Below, in pieces: positions 53,135-64,000 of a stretch of 64,000 nucleotides of DNA. Each line of letters opens with the position of its first letter. The first letter of the stretch is position 1. The notes beneath the pieces are model-generated. The model saw only the letters and a program-made list of their open reading frames with translations, was not told the DNA's origin and searched no databases. A program made the translations under genes and the position numbers. Origin of the DNA: Tupaia tana (Eukaryota; Chordata; Mammalia; Scandentia; Tupaiidae); NCBI GenBank assembly GCA_026018925.1, contig JAKSZU010000012.1, forward strand, positions 47,668,858-47,732,857. Direction: 5' to 3'.

Positions 53135-53414
53135 GGGAACCAGCAGTTAGCATAATGGCTATGTCGCTGGACTCCCACGTGGTCGACCGCGGTTCGCGTC
53201 TCGGACCCGGTGGCTTAAAACTCACGCCGGGCGCGTGTGCGTGCGTGCCCAAGATCCCGAGAGGAGAATGGAGGAGAAGGGATTGCGGCGTGACCATCCC
53301 CCCTGGGGGGTGATTTCTCGCTTTCTGTCTCTATGTCTCTCTCTGTCTGTCTGGCGAGCGCACGCGCCCTATAGCGAAAAACCTCTCCAAAAAAAAAAAA
53401 AAAAAAAAAAAAAA
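53135..53414 (+). repeat. Young full-length tRNA-derived SINE
   Basis: Best reference copy in the window. A box TAGCATAATGG (53148-53158), B box GGTTCGCGTC (53191-53200), CpG-rich GGCGCGTGTGCGTGCGTGCC, GGAGGAGAAGGGATTGCGGC, TC block, CGCACGCGCCCTATAGCGAA and A25. GCTGGTCTT flanks at 53126 and 53415. Both pol III promoter boxes look usable. Confidence 0.95.
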
Positions 53415-53423
53415 GCTGGTCTT

Positions 53424-54624
53424 CAGATTAAGAGACAACCAGTTTTTTTCTGATTTCAAAATAAGAAAGCATGAGTATTCAAGTGTGCATGTTAAGCCTC
53501 AGCACTCACAAACAAGAACATTCACGTGCATATTTGCACAGATGTAGAAAAGTATCCTCGATTTTATATGAGCTCCAAATCTTTAAACGCTTTTGTCATA
53601 TTGTTATGGTTTTCCTGTCCTGAGCCACTGTAAGTAGGCTCACGCTCACGGCATCTGACATTTTGATACTTGGACAACTTTATATCTCTTCTTTGTCCTC
53701 TGCCTAACACAGACACGCACATATCCACACACTCGCAGAGACACCATTTCTCTTGTTTTTTATTTTTTGTGGACATTCAACATTTATTCATACTTATTGG
53801 GTTACCAAGATAAATAAGATACATTCCTTAGCCTCCATAAGTTTACGGTCAAATGGAGGAATAACAATAAAATTAAGGAAGTACTATTATGGCACTAAGT
53901 ATTAATAGTATATAGTGACAGAATAAAGAATAGTCTTTTCCACCTTTAAGAATATAAACATGTGTGTGTGTCTGTTTGTGTGTCTGTGTGTGTGCACATG
54001 TGCATGTGCTCGCACACAGGGGATCTGAGAGAAAGAGAGAAAATGCTTCTTTTGAGAATTTCACTCCTGCGCCCCCTTTCTGCCACAGGGGAGCAATATG
54101 ACTCAGCACACACACTTGACATATTCCATCTACTATATTCCCACTCCAGCTTTATTCCTCAACTCCAGGCACCATGTCTTTCAAACCAGTTATGGAAGAA
54201 GAGACATCACTACCAACTCCAGATGTTAAAAGTCTTATAAGGAAATATAATGAACAAACGTATGACAATTTACACGATTTGATAAAGTGGAAAAGGAAAA
54301 TAAAGGAATATAGTAGTCCAAGAAGGATGAGAAAATATGAATAATCCACACGATGTAAAGAAATTGAGCTAGTATTAGTATTTTTAAACCGTCAGTCAGC
54401 CATTGTGGTAGAGTAAAGCAATGCTCCCTGATGCTGGAGGCCATGTGGATGCTCAGAGTAAGGTTCCTGGGCTGGGCTATACATGCTGTGCCCCTATGGT
54501 CCTGGTTAGCCGGAAATGGTGAGGGGAAGATTGTGGTGTAAAACCCTATTCAGAGTATTTTTCTCTCCTCTTCTCTCTCTCACTCTCTCATGAAAGAAAC
54601 TAAAAACAAAACAAAACAAAGTTT
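53424..54624. other. Intergenic with an L2-like scrap and (TG)n
   Basis: 53765-53880 (TTCAACATTTATTCATACTT, then AAGATAAATAAGATACATTC, then CTCCATAAGTTTACGG) is L2-like. A short impure TG repeat lies at 53960-54010. 54430-54600 may be a very old SINE. No gene seen. Confidence 0.45.
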
Positions 54625-54850
54625 TCCAACAAATAAAGCTCAGGCCCATTTAGCTTCACTGGTGAATATTAAATATCTAAAGAAAAAATAATACTACCCT
54701 TTACAAATTTATCCACAAAAGGTAGGAAGAGGGAATATTCCCGAATCATGCTATGAGGCTAGTATCCAGATATCAAATATAGTCAAAGACATGAGAAAAA
54801 TAATAAAGCTACAAAAAATATGCCTCATTTCTAGCATTTTACATTCTCCT
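54625..54850 (+). pseudogene. L1 ORF2 fragment
   Basis: + strand text (AAAGCTCAGGCCCATTTAGC, GGAATATTCCCGAATCATGC, TATGAGGCTAGTATCCAGAT) is L1 reverse-transcriptase region with stops. Confidence 0.7.
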
Positions 54851-55024
54851 ACAGTTACAACAGTAGTCATAAACAATGCCCGTTCTGGTGGAGCCTCTTT
54901 TATCACAGAATCAATCATAACCTAAGTGAGGGACTTCCCATTTAGGATCTTGTTTCTGTTAGTCTGATACTGCCAGCATCTGCAGCATTTCTGCAATTTC
55001 AGTGGCTTTGACAACTTTATTACT

Positions 55025-55290
55025 ATTATTATATTTTATTGCCAGAGGACACACATGCTCATGTGTGTGCAAGAGGAAGAAAGAGAAAAAACAAAAAGAG
55101 AGAGCGAAATCATCTCCCAATGAGTTTTGGTTACATTGCAATCCTTTTTCCTCCTTTCCTCCTTCCCGTCAGGATTTTGGGCATGCAATTACCTGCACCC
55201 AGCGTGTGTCTCAAACTCTCAGGGTCAAAACTCCAACTGGGGTGGGCCATATGATATCTGGTTCCCTGAATTGTTGAGCTATGGGGGCTT
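55025..55290 (-). repeat. tRNA-derived SINE, old, minus orientation
   Basis: TTGCCAGAGGACACACATGC, GA block, GGATTTTGGGCATGCAATTA, and a degraded head. Confidence 0.7.
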
Positions 55291-55689
55291 GCTCTTGGCC
55301 ATTAATATAACAAGGGAGGGCAGCGGGGCATTTGCCCTTTTCTGAGTGCATCTGATCCAACCCTTCCCTTAATCCATTCTGAAAAGTCTTGAAGAGCCTT
55401 TCAACGTCACAGGCATACCCAATTTACCAATAAGAGTTGCCCATGTTCCTTCTGTTAGAGCGCCACCTGCTGGCCAGAATGGCAAAGCTCACTTTTGCTT
55501 TTGCTAAGCAGGAACACAGAAAATTAATTTATTTCTGACCTGCCACTTTTTGTAATTTCATACTCATTTGTTTTGCTAGATCCTGAGACTAAGCTTTTAT
55601 TATTTCATATTAGACTGGTAATTTTTATTATCCGTAACTGGTTCCAAAGCCTATGCTACTTTAAACTGAAGTGGGTCAGTTACCATTCT

Positions 55690-55936
55690 AGTATCTGCTG
55701 TTTATTTCCATTCCATGTGCTTGCTGGAGAGAGACAGAGAGAGGGAAAGTGAGAAATCACCCCGGGGGGATGACCACTCTACTATCTTGTCTCCTCTATT
55801 CTCCTCTCTGCATTTTGGGCATACACACACACATGCGCCCAGTGAGAGTTTCAAGCCACTGGGTTTGGGACTCAAACCTCAGTCAACTATGTGAGAATCC
55901 AGTGCCTTAACCCTGATGCCACCTGCTGGCCCCACA
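55690..55936 (-). repeat. tRNA-derived SINE ('CTGCTGGCCCC' subtype), minus orientation
   Basis: GTGCTTGCTGGAGAGAGACA, CACCCCGGGGGGATGACC, and a head ending ATGCCACCTGCTGGCCCC. Confidence 0.85.
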
Positions 55937-56689
55937 ATTTTCCTCAATAAGAAAAATGCCTAGCAATATTTTTAGTTAAAAAGGAGTCTGAGTTTTCAGT
56001 GGAATGTTACTTCTAATGCTAAGTGCTCTAACAGCAGAAGTTAGGTGGAATTTAATATCTAAAGAAAACACATAGGACTCAATATGACGATACTTCTAAA
56101 ATTTTATCCTCTCCCCTAATATGTTTTTAAATGTATGGTTTATAGTAGTAATGTGATATAAAAAAGCAATTGCATTAAATTTAAAGTATAGATGCATCCC
56201 AGCAAAAAATTTCCACACAGCAAGGGATCTAGAATGACAAGGCTTGAGTCCAAATTTTCCCCTTTTCACTCTGTGATATATGTTCTGTAGTTGAGGAAGC
56301 CCCAGTAGAACATGCTGAAATAGGGATCCCAAAAATGTAATGGTGGTTGGGGCTCTATGTATACCTGTCTTGTCATGTGTGCATATTTTTTGTTATGTAA
56401 CTGGCCTCAATGGCAGACCATTCTGAGTCTCTCTGGAACTGTGTGCAAATCACCAATCACTGTTATCAATAAATAATGCTCCCAAGCTGGTACAAACCAC
56501 CCAGAAACCCACAGTACTACAAATCAGTATGTTTACTCTATGACCAAGAGACAGTGCCACTCAGATACTACAGCAAGACCCCTCAGACTGATTTCAGAAA
56601 TGAATCCTAACAACACAGGTATATCAAGCATATTGTGATCAAAATTATTCTGTACCCAACTTATGATATTCACTACAGCAGTTTATAAA
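55937..56689. other. Intergenic, nothing identified
   Basis: No repeat that I can name. 56340-56680 may belong to the same element as the L1 5' region that follows, but I cannot show it. Confidence 0.45.
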
Positions 56690-57425
56690 ATGAGAGGTAG
56701 ACAAGATGGCCGAACAGATACATCCAGGGCAACTCCCCTTCATGGAGAAAGTTCAAAAACTGGAACTGTATAACGGGGTACTGAACAGAGGAGCAAGGAG
56801 AGCCCCATGGATATGGCAAGGAGCTAGGGAGAAACCTCTGAGGCACTGTGACTTGGGATGGGGACAAAGGGAGAGCGACAAAGTACCAGGCCCAGAAAGA
56901 TCCTGAAGCCGAGGGGAGTTCCCCTCTGTGGGGAGAAGATAAACAAGAAATCCCACTGGGAATTCCCATTTCCACTTTGGGCATCTATATTCCCAACTAT
57001 AGGAGAGCCACAAAGTCAACACGGATCTCAAACCCACTAGAGGGAGTTTCCCAGAACCACTAACCAGAGAAGACACTGGATTTCCTTGTCCCCAAACCCT
57101 GAGAGTACGGAGCCATCTTGGGAACAGAGCCACAGCTAACGTGTATCCCGCTGGAGGGATAAGGGGACCTTGCGTCTCTACTTCCCTGAGTTACCACAGT
57201 CAATCCAGTGTGACCCATGAAGGGCCGCAGACCCAGGCCAATGGCCGAGCCCAGTGAGAGCAGTGACTCGGCCCTGAAGTACTCTCAGCATCTCGCCTTC
57301 CAGGAAAGAGGTGTGCTACAGGGGAAGGGATACCTTTGAGGCTGCAGGAACGGGGATATCCCTGTGCCTGAAGCCTCCTGCCCCCATCACTCCCCCCCCA
57401 AGGCTCCTATTAGACACCAAAGAAT
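56690..57425 (+). mobile_element. L1 5' UTR fragment without the rest of the element
   Basis: Begins AGACAAGATGGCCGAACAGA, the typical L1 5' start, and stays moderately GC-rich for about 730 bp until CCCCCCAAGGCTCCTATTAG. No ORF1 follows. The open stretches on both strands here are by-products. Confidence 0.7.
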
Positions 57426-57589
57426 TTGAACAACGCTAGTATTTAATTAGGTCTTAATGAAATACATTTTTGAAATCACCTCTATACTTTCTGTTCTCTT
57501 TTTGGTACACCAGTTCAATGTGTACTAGATGTTTTCATTTTAATCTCTATACTTTTCTTTTCCTTTTTAATTTGCCAAAAGGTATATGG

Positions 57590-57595
57590 GCTTTT

Positions 57596-57657
<62 letters not shown>

Positions 57658-57835
57658 ATGGGGCATGGTTATGCTACAGTCCCTTCTCTTCCATTTCTCC
57701 CTCCTTTAGGGATTTTGTGGATGCATGTACACACGCCCAGCATGTTTCTCAAGTCACTAGGTCCAAACTTTGCACCAGGCAGTCAGCAATATGGGATCCA
57801 GCCACCTTCACCACAAGGCCATGGAGGTGACCCTA
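57590..57835 (-). repeat. tRNA-SINE with expanded (GA)n, minus orientation
   Basis: The GA block of the SINE has expanded to about 27 units (57597-57653). A GGGATTTTGTGGATGCATGT body part and a degraded head follow. Confidence 0.7.
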
Positions 57836-58059
57836 TACCTCTCTTTTTCATATTTAACATTTCTTTTATAGTACTATGACTAATTTCTTTGACCTAGTGT
57901 AGCACTTAACTAATCCTCCAAGTCTAGAAATATTTTTATGAATAAGTCAAGCTTTTAATTTGTTATTTATATATTTTAAAATTATTTTTTCTAGAAGTTC
58001 TGTTCTTTTTTTCCCCTCAAAACTGCTTATTTTTTTTTGCTATTATATTGTTGGCACTC

Positions 58060-58261
58060 ATTTTTTTAAGAATTATTTATTTAATTCTATTTATTATTAT
58101 TATTGTTTTTGGTTTGATTTGGTTTGTTTTTGCTATAGGGCATGTGTGCTCACCAGAGAGAGAGAGGGAAGTGAGAAAGCAAGCTGCAAGGTCAGGGACT
58201 CAAGCCATGGTTGGCCACATGGGAGTCCTGTGCCTTAGTTACCATGCCACCTGCTGGCCCT
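58060..58261 (-). repeat. Short tRNA-SINE with target-site duplication, minus orientation
   Basis: GCTATAGGGCATGTGTGCTC, GA block, and a head ending ACCATGCCACCTGCTGGCCC. GGCACTCATTTT and GGTGCTCATTTT flank it. Confidence 0.85.
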
Positions 58262-58735
58262 GGTGCTCATTTTGTAATTTTATGTTTTATGTCCTTAAAT
58301 ATTTTGATAGTTATTGCATATATCTATGTTTACTTCTATATCTACTCAACATCTGGAGTTACCTTTCAAAAATCTCACTATATTTCAGCAACCCAAATAA
58401 CACCAATAGTAGGCATCTGGAGAAACCTGTAAAACCCATTGTTGCCTTCTAATTAAAAGACCAGATTTATGCTTTTCATGAGCATGCTGGTGTCTTCCGT
58501 CTTCTTCGGAATGCTGAGGCGTTATGTTTCAGCCATCACTGCCGCATTGCTCCCTCTCATCACCTTGGACACATGATGGATTCCGCCATGTTTTCAGGCT
58601 TGTGGGGCTTCAGAGTGGAGGACTCTGATTTTTAACATTGATTGATCTTGGTGGTAGCAAGAGTTGATTTTATGTTTTGACAGACTTTGTTCGACTAATT
58701 ATTACATGTGTTCTCTTGCACCAATTCTCAACTTT
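58262..58735. other. Intergenic, nothing identified
   Basis: 58480-58640 is less AT-rich than its surroundings and unlike any repeat I know. No open frame of note. Confidence 0.45.
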
Positions 58736-59014
58736 TGTTTTTGTTTTTGTTTTATTTTTGGAGAGGTTTTTTGCTATAGAGCACGTGCACTCGCCAGACA
58801 GACAGAGAGAGACATAGAGACAGAAAGCGAGAAATCACCCCCCAGGGGGGATGGTCACGCCGCAATCCCTTCTCCTCCATTCTCCTCTTGGGATCTTGGG
58901 CACGCACGCACACGCGCCCAGCATTGAGTTTTAAGCCACTGGGTCCGGGTCGTGAACCGCGGTCGACTACATGGGAGTCCAGCAACATAGCCATTATGCT
59001 AACTGCTGGTTCCC
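58736..59014 (-). repeat. Young tRNA-derived SINE with target-site duplication, minus orientation
   Basis: (TTTTTG)n tail, GCTATAGAGCACGTGCACTC, intact body, and a head ending GCTAACTGCTGGTTCCC. CACCAATTCTCAACTTTT occurs at 58718 and again at about 59012. Confidence 0.93.
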
Positions 59015-59137
59015 ACCAATTCTCAACTTTTTAAAAAATATTTATAAAATGTCGATAGTGTGCAGATCATTATGTCATATAAGAATTAGAAGTCAAGCAC
59101 CATTCACTATACTTACTTGAATAAATGTTGGCGAATA

Positions 59138-59146
59138 CACACACAT

Positions 59147-59177
<31 letters not shown>
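59138..59177. repeat. (CA)n microsatellite
   Basis: Near-pure CA dinucleotide run after CACACACATAAAC. Confidence 0.9.
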
Positions 59178-59179
<2 letters not shown>

Positions 59180-59244
59180 ATAGTAATGTAGTTTCCGCCC
59201 AATACTTGGTTGGAGATAAAAGAACAGAAACATTATTTCACCAT

Positions 59245-59530
59245 GGGACCAAGCAGATGGCATAATGATAGCAGAATGATTACATTGCTTGATTCACACA
59301 TGGCCAACCATGGAAGAAATCCTGGGTCTGGAGGCTTGAAACTCATACCGGGCACATGTGTGTGCATGCCCAAAGTTTTGAGAGGGGATTAGAGGAGAAG
59401 AGACTGCAGTGTGGCCATTTCCCCTGGGGAGAAAGGGTGTGATTTCTCGCTTTCTGTCTCTCTCTGACTCTCTGGCAAGTGTGTGTGCCCTATAACAAAA
59501 ACATTTCTCAAAAAAAAAAAAAAAAAGAGA
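59245..59530 (+). repeat. tRNA-derived SINE
   Basis: Head GGACCAAGCAGATGGCATAA with a small internal duplication (GCATAATGATAGCAGAATGA), GGCACATGTGTGTGCATGCC, GGAGAAGAGACTGCAGTGTG, tail and A18. Confidence 0.85.
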
Positions 59531-60107
59531 GAGAAAAGAAACAGTATTCCACCTTGCAGAGTATACTCTCTGCAAGAAAAACAAGGATTTGACACCAGGA
59601 GGAAGCCAAGGTTTAAAGTTATCTCTTTTGCTAAAGCATTTTAAGGGCATAACTATAATTAGTCAAAATGAAAATTGTAATTCAAGAGAGTTCCAATCAA
59701 AATAAAAGTATAAAGAAAAAACATAAGTACTGTGGAATATACACCATCAGAAAGATTTAGGAAGCTTTTAAAATATAAGCATTTTTGAACGATGTAGTTT
59801 ATTGACTGCCTTCTGATAGTATCGCATGCCTTACATATCTCCTTCCCATATGACTTGCCTAAGCTTGGAAATGATGAAGGCTAGAATGACAATGTGTTTC
59901 CTACAGAGGGAAACCCAGTGTTAGATATACATGCTCCAGGTGGTGAACAAGAACAGCTAGCACCTTAAACCTGGGCAGCCTTGGATAGACATCAAGGTAG
60001 GCACAGCTCATCTTGGTTTTACATACTCTGGTGGAACTTGGTGATGACTCATCAAGGCAGGGGGACATGCAAGATCCTGGTTGAGAGCAGATCCAGGTTG
60101 GCTCTGT

Positions 60108-60202
60108 GCCCAGCGTGAGTCTAAGCCACCGGGTCCGGGACTCGAACCACTGAACTCCATGGAAGTTCAGCAACATAGTCATTACACTAACTGCTGATCC
60201 CT
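60108..60202 (-). repeat. tRNA-SINE head fragment, minus orientation
   Basis: GCCCAGCGTGAGTCTAAGCC through CACTAACTGCTGATCCC. The 3' half is missing. Confidence 0.8.
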
Positions 60203-60329
60203 AACAGAGGTTGTTTTCTAATAGAAGGTGTGAAAGAGACACTGCAGGAACAAGAGGCATCTGACAACTCTTCGCACGGCCCACTGGTCCAGAACATGGT
60301 CAATGGGAACCGTGTGGTCTTAGTCTAGT
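60203..60329 (+). other. Unexplained open stretch (orphan exon or pseudogene fragment)
   Basis: One + frame is open for about 40 codons to a TAG at about 60327-60329, with balanced protein-like composition (for example KETLQEQEASDNSSHGPLVQ). An acceptor-like TTTTCTAATAG lies inside the same frame. I do not recognise the protein. It begins exactly where the SINE head fragment ends. Chance is possible. Confidence 0.25.
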
Positions 60330-61485
60330 CACCTCTTGACATGGAAACCAGAGACTTTCGTGGCTAGCTGCCTCCGAGCTCCTTAGCAATCTCCAGACAA
60401 CATGCACACAGCCTTGTGTGCCTGGAGGGTCACATGAAGCACATTCTTCCTTTATTTAAGTTCCATGCACTCTGAAGCTTTCCTGACCAGACTCCTACTA
60501 CACACCTATGGCAGGTTACTGATGACCTGTTCCCTGTCTACACTCTGGAAGATTATGTGTTATACGTCCAGCAACTGCAGACTTATCCCAACCTGGTTAA
60601 ACCAACAAAGTTCTGTCACGTAGCTGAACCACACTTTCTCCAATGCGTCTGAACCCACTGCAGGTTGGTCCTTCTTTGACTACTCTTCCGTGACCCCAGA
60701 ATACCATATAGAGCTCCCTTATATATGATCATTGTATTCTTACTATAGTTAGTAATTTATTATATTAAATGTACCCTGCTTTACCTACCATGCATTTTCT
60801 GACTGTACTCAAACTGCTTCACACAGTAACACAATAAGGCACTTTAACTCCACCAAGAGAAATTCTACCTAGACAGAGGAACCCCAGTAGAAAAATACTT
60901 ACTTTATCTTAGTATATTAGTTATTAAGTTTCAAATGGTTTCAGAGTATGAGGGAAAATATTTATGCTCCATACTATAAGAAAGGCAAAGTGGGGGGGGG
61001 GGCAAGAGAATGAACAAAAAACATGAGATTACATATCTTATCACATTACAACTTAGAACAGAAGAGAAACAAGACCGATAATGCTGTTTTTCAAGTGGTT
61101 CCTCTTTCTGGAATAATCTACAAGACCACCTTTTCCTACACAGGAAATTAAATTATCTTCAACAGCCCGCCAACATTTAACAACTAATAGTAAAGATTTT
61201 ACATTCAGTGAGTGTGACTACTCTCCAAGATGCAAAAGGTGGGCCAGGCATTATGTAAAAGATTCTCAATCTACAAATATAGTTGAGCATTTTCACAAAG
61301 ACATGGAAGAAAGACTCTTGGACTTAGAGTATTTGGTTTTCCCTTTCACACACACCAATGTCAATAAAGGAGAGTCACCTCTAGTGACGGATGTCTGCTT
61401 GCACCCTAAGGTACTGTTACATCCTAAACTGCCTTCTTCCTGGTGAAAGAGAATATAAGTTAGCCCACTGATAAATGGAAGGAAA
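60330..61485. other. Intergenic, nothing identified
   Basis: 1.1 kb of sequence with no repeat or coding signal that I can name. A G9 tract lies at about 60993. Confidence 0.45.
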
Positions 61486-61486
61486 T

Positions 61487-61487
61487 A

Positions 61488-61525
<38 letters not shown>
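61487..61525. repeat. (TG)n microsatellite
   Basis: Pure TG run. A second, shorter one lies at 61660-61683. Confidence 0.92.
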
Positions 61526-61527
<2 letters not shown>

Positions 61528-62257
61528 CCAAGAGCTTCATAATATATGTGAATACTGTGCTATTTTATGTAAGAGACAGATTTTGGTGTTTTCAAGGGGT
61601 ACTAAAACCCATCCACCATGGATACCAAGGGATGACTATGGATGTATATGTGTATAAATGTGTGTGTGTGTGTGTGTGTGTGTTTTCTCCCGCTTGGAAT
61701 GGCAGAAAGATCTCCGATCTTCAGCAATCGTGAGATTTTAGTGCCACTTTGTTTTTCCTAACAGTCATTTGCCTTAGTTGTTTAAGATAGCTAGTGGCAC
61801 TGATGGTGACTTTCTGCATATTCTAACATGGGCAGCAATAACAATCTATTGGATTTTTGGTTATCAAACACTTTTGAATGTTCTTTTGAATGTGTGTCTG
61901 TGTGTATGTTTAAAATTATAATTGTAAAAATCACATTACAAAATAATTGCTATTTTAACTGTTCTTAAGTACAGGTCAAAACTGATAAATATATACAAAT
62001 TGAAGGATGACAGCCCTATAGAAATTTTTCATGTTGCAAAACTGAAATTCTATATCCATTGAAAAACAACTCCTCACTTTCTTCTTCCCCCAGCCCTTGG
62101 CAGTCGCCATTCTACTCTTAGTTTTTATGAATTTGACTATTTTATATACCTCATAGCCATTAAATAATACAAGATTTGTCATTTCATGATTGGCTTATTT
62201 TCATAATGTAACATCCTCAAGTTTATCCATGTTATAGCATGTGACAGAATTTCCTTC

Positions 62258-62510
62258 TTTTTAAATTTTCTTTATTTATGATACATCATGTATACACTCA
62301 TGTAAGAATAAGAATGAGAGAGAGAGAGAGAGAAAGAGCGAGAGAGCGATGAACACTTTTCAGAGTCTGGTCACACCACAATCTCCTTCCTCTAGTCCTT
62401 TAGCCTGTAGGGTCTTGGACATGTGTGCTGGCGTGTTTCTGGCTGACTGAGCTGGAGACTGAAACCACAGTTATCATGTAGTATCTACATTCTCTTGAGC
62501 ACTGTATGAC
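62258..62510 (-). repeat. Old tRNA-SINE in L1, minus orientation
   Basis: TTTAAATTTTCTTTATTTAT tail, (GA)n, GGGTCTTGGACATGTGTGCT, and a weak head. The L1 text resumes after it. Confidence 0.6.
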
Positions 62511-62533
62511 TATGACTATTGTATCATGAACCA

Positions 62534-62534
62534 G

Positions 62535-62572
<38 letters not shown>

Positions 62573-62582
62573 GTATATATTT
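62534..62582. repeat. (TA)n tract
   Basis: An almost pure TA repeat that is self-complementary and can extrude as a cruciform. Confidence 0.9.
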
Positions 62583-62805
62583 AATTTTTTTAGGAATCTC
62601 TACATTTTCTATAACAGATGCATCATTTTACATCCCTACCAACAGCACACAGGGTTTCAATATTCTACATCCTCACCCATACTTGTTTTTTGTGTTTTTT
62701 TGTTTTGTTTTAAATAAGGGTCATCCTAATGTGTCAGGTGATACTGTGGTTTTGATTTGCATTTCTCTAATGACTACTGATATTGAACATCTTTTCATAT
62801 GTGGT

Positions 62806-63079
62806 TTTTTTTTTTTTTTTTTTTTTGGAGAGTTTTTCGCTATAGGGTGCGTGCGCTCGCCAGACCGACAGAGAGAGACATAGAGACAGAAAGCGAGAAA
62901 TCACCCCCCAGGGGGGATGGTCACGCCGCAATCCCTTCTCCTCCATTCTCCTCTTGGGATCTTGGGCACGCACGCACACGTGCCCGGCGTGAGTTGTAAG
63001 CCACCGGGTCCGAGACGTGAACCGCGGTCGACTACGTGGGAGTCCAGCGACATAGCCATTACGCTAACAGCTGGTTCCC
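62806..63079 (-). repeat. Young tRNA-derived SINE in L1, minus orientation
   Basis: T22, CGCTATAGGGTGCGTGCGCT, CpG-rich body, and an intact head. CATATGTG lies on both sides. Confidence 0.93.
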
Positions 63080-63094
63080 ATCATATGTGTATTT

Positions 63095-63340
63095 TTAAAG
63101 AGAGATTTTTGCTATACAATGTGTGTGCTCTCCTGAGAGACAGAAAGACAGAAAGCAAGAAATGACCTCCTGTGGGGATGGCTGCACTGCAGTTCTTTCT
63201 CCTCCATTCTCTTCTCAAGATTTTAGGCACATACGCACATGCACCCAGCGTGAGTTTCATGTCTCTGGGTCCAGGACTCAAATTGCAGTCGGATATGTGG
63301 GAGTCCAGCAACATAACCATTACGCCATCTGCTGATCCCA
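63095..63340 (-). repeat. tRNA-derived SINE, minus orientation
   Basis: AAGAGAGATTTTTGCTATAC, CTCCTGTGGGGATGGCTGC, and a head ending ACGCCATCTGCTGATCCC. Only about 15 bp separate it from the previous SINE. Confidence 0.88.
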
Positions 63341-64000
63341 ATATGCCTATTTTTAAATTGATTTAGTTGCTTTGTTGTTATTGAGTTGCAGGAGTTCTTC
63401 GTATTTTCTGAATATTAACCCTTTGTTAGATATATGATTTGCAAATTTTTCTCTTATTTTGTAGCATGCATTTTTTTACTCTGTTGATTGTTTCCTTATT
63501 TTATAAAGAAATTTTTAAGTTTGGTGCAATCCAATTTGTATGTTTTTTCTTTTGTTGCTTGAGTTTTTTTGGTCATATCCAGAAATCATTTCCAAATCCA
63601 GAGTTATAAAAATTTTCCCCTTTGTTTTCTTTTATGAGTCTTTCACTCTTTTTGAGTTAATTTTTGTATATGGAGTAAGGAAAGGGACCAACTTTACTCT
63701 TTTGCATGTGGATACCCAGTTTAACCAACACCATTTAAAAAAAAAAAAGTCATTTCTCCATTGTGTGGTTGTGGCACTCTCATTGGGGAGCAGTTGATTA
63801 TGTACGTGTGGGTTTATTTCTGGACTCTATATTCTGTCCTATTGGTCTATATGTCTGTTTTTATACCCATACCACACAATTTGATTATTGTAGTTTTTAC
63901 TATGTTTTGAAACCAGAAGGTGTAAGGTCTTCAACTTTTTTCTTCTTTTTTGAGTTTGTCTTATCTTTAGGGGATTTCTAGAGATTCCGTATGAATTTTA

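Larger units (their letters stand above)
62190..64000 (-). mobile_element. L1M-like 3' region, minus orientation, with three SINE insertions, running off the window
   Basis: On +, GTTTATCCATGTTATAGCAT, GATTTGCATTTCTCTAATGA, TTAACCCTTTGTTAGATATA and GATTATTGTAGTTTTTACTA are reverse-complement L1 3' phrases. Insertions at 62258-62510, 62806-63079 and 63095-63340 split it. Confidence 0.85.

Noticed and set aside
56753-57133. 126-codon minus-strand open frame
   Set aside because: It lies antisense within an L1 5' UTR. No known protein is recognised and the GC-richness explains the opening.

Overview
The window is a piece of a placental mammal genome. It contains two spliced, intact-looking genes of the MS4A (membrane-spanning 4-domains, subfamily A) family, both on the + strand, in a background that is mostly intron, intergenic DNA and interspersed repeats. 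Every exon junction I could place is GT-AG. The host lineage is suggested by an abundant tRNA-derived SINE family (about 40 copies) that I do not recognise from primates, rodents, carnivores, ungulates or lagomorphs. From memory it fits the colugo (Dermoptera) CYN family best, but I could not check this. Tigger1-like, MLT1/MST-like, MIR, L2 and L1M-like remnants are consistent with a eutherian genome.

Layout. 1-22.9 kb: the 3' five coding exons of an MS4A4A-like gene (176-22743); its N-terminal exons lie left of the window. Its third intron within the window (14.2 kb) is expanded by an antisense gammaretrovirus-like provirus (9510-18610). The provirus has two LTRs, a 4-bp target-site duplication, a tRNA-Gly-type primer binding site and a polypurine tract, but its gag, pol and env frames are broken. 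22.9-41.2 kb: intergenic repeats, including two HAL1-like (half-L1) elements, an internally deleted Tigger1-like DNA transposon, and inside that a 1.96-kb composite retroposon. The composite carries a GC-rich 19-bp VNTR and is flanked by a target-site duplication. 41.2-52.8 kb: a complete MS4A6-type gene encoding 246 residues in six coding exons (42213-52269), with a candidate untranslated first exon near a perfect-looking PU.1 motif at 41.3 kb and a poly(A) signal at 52743. 52.8-64 kb: no convincing gene; SINEs, L1 fragments, microsatellites and some unexplained unique sequence.

How the genes relate. MS4A proteins are four-pass membrane proteins. MS4A4A and MS4A6A are expressed mainly in macrophages and other myeloid cells and act as modulators of receptor signalling or trafficking. 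The tandem MS4A4-then-MS4A6 order in one orientation matches both halves of the human inverted arrangement (MS4A4A-MS4A6E and MS4A4E-MS4A6A). The MS4A6 gene here is full length, unlike my recollection of human MS4A6E.

The most unusual object is the VNTR-bearing composite retroposon at 32649-34611. It resembles hominoid SVA/LAVA elements in architecture, but its 3' half looks related to the local HAL1-like elements.
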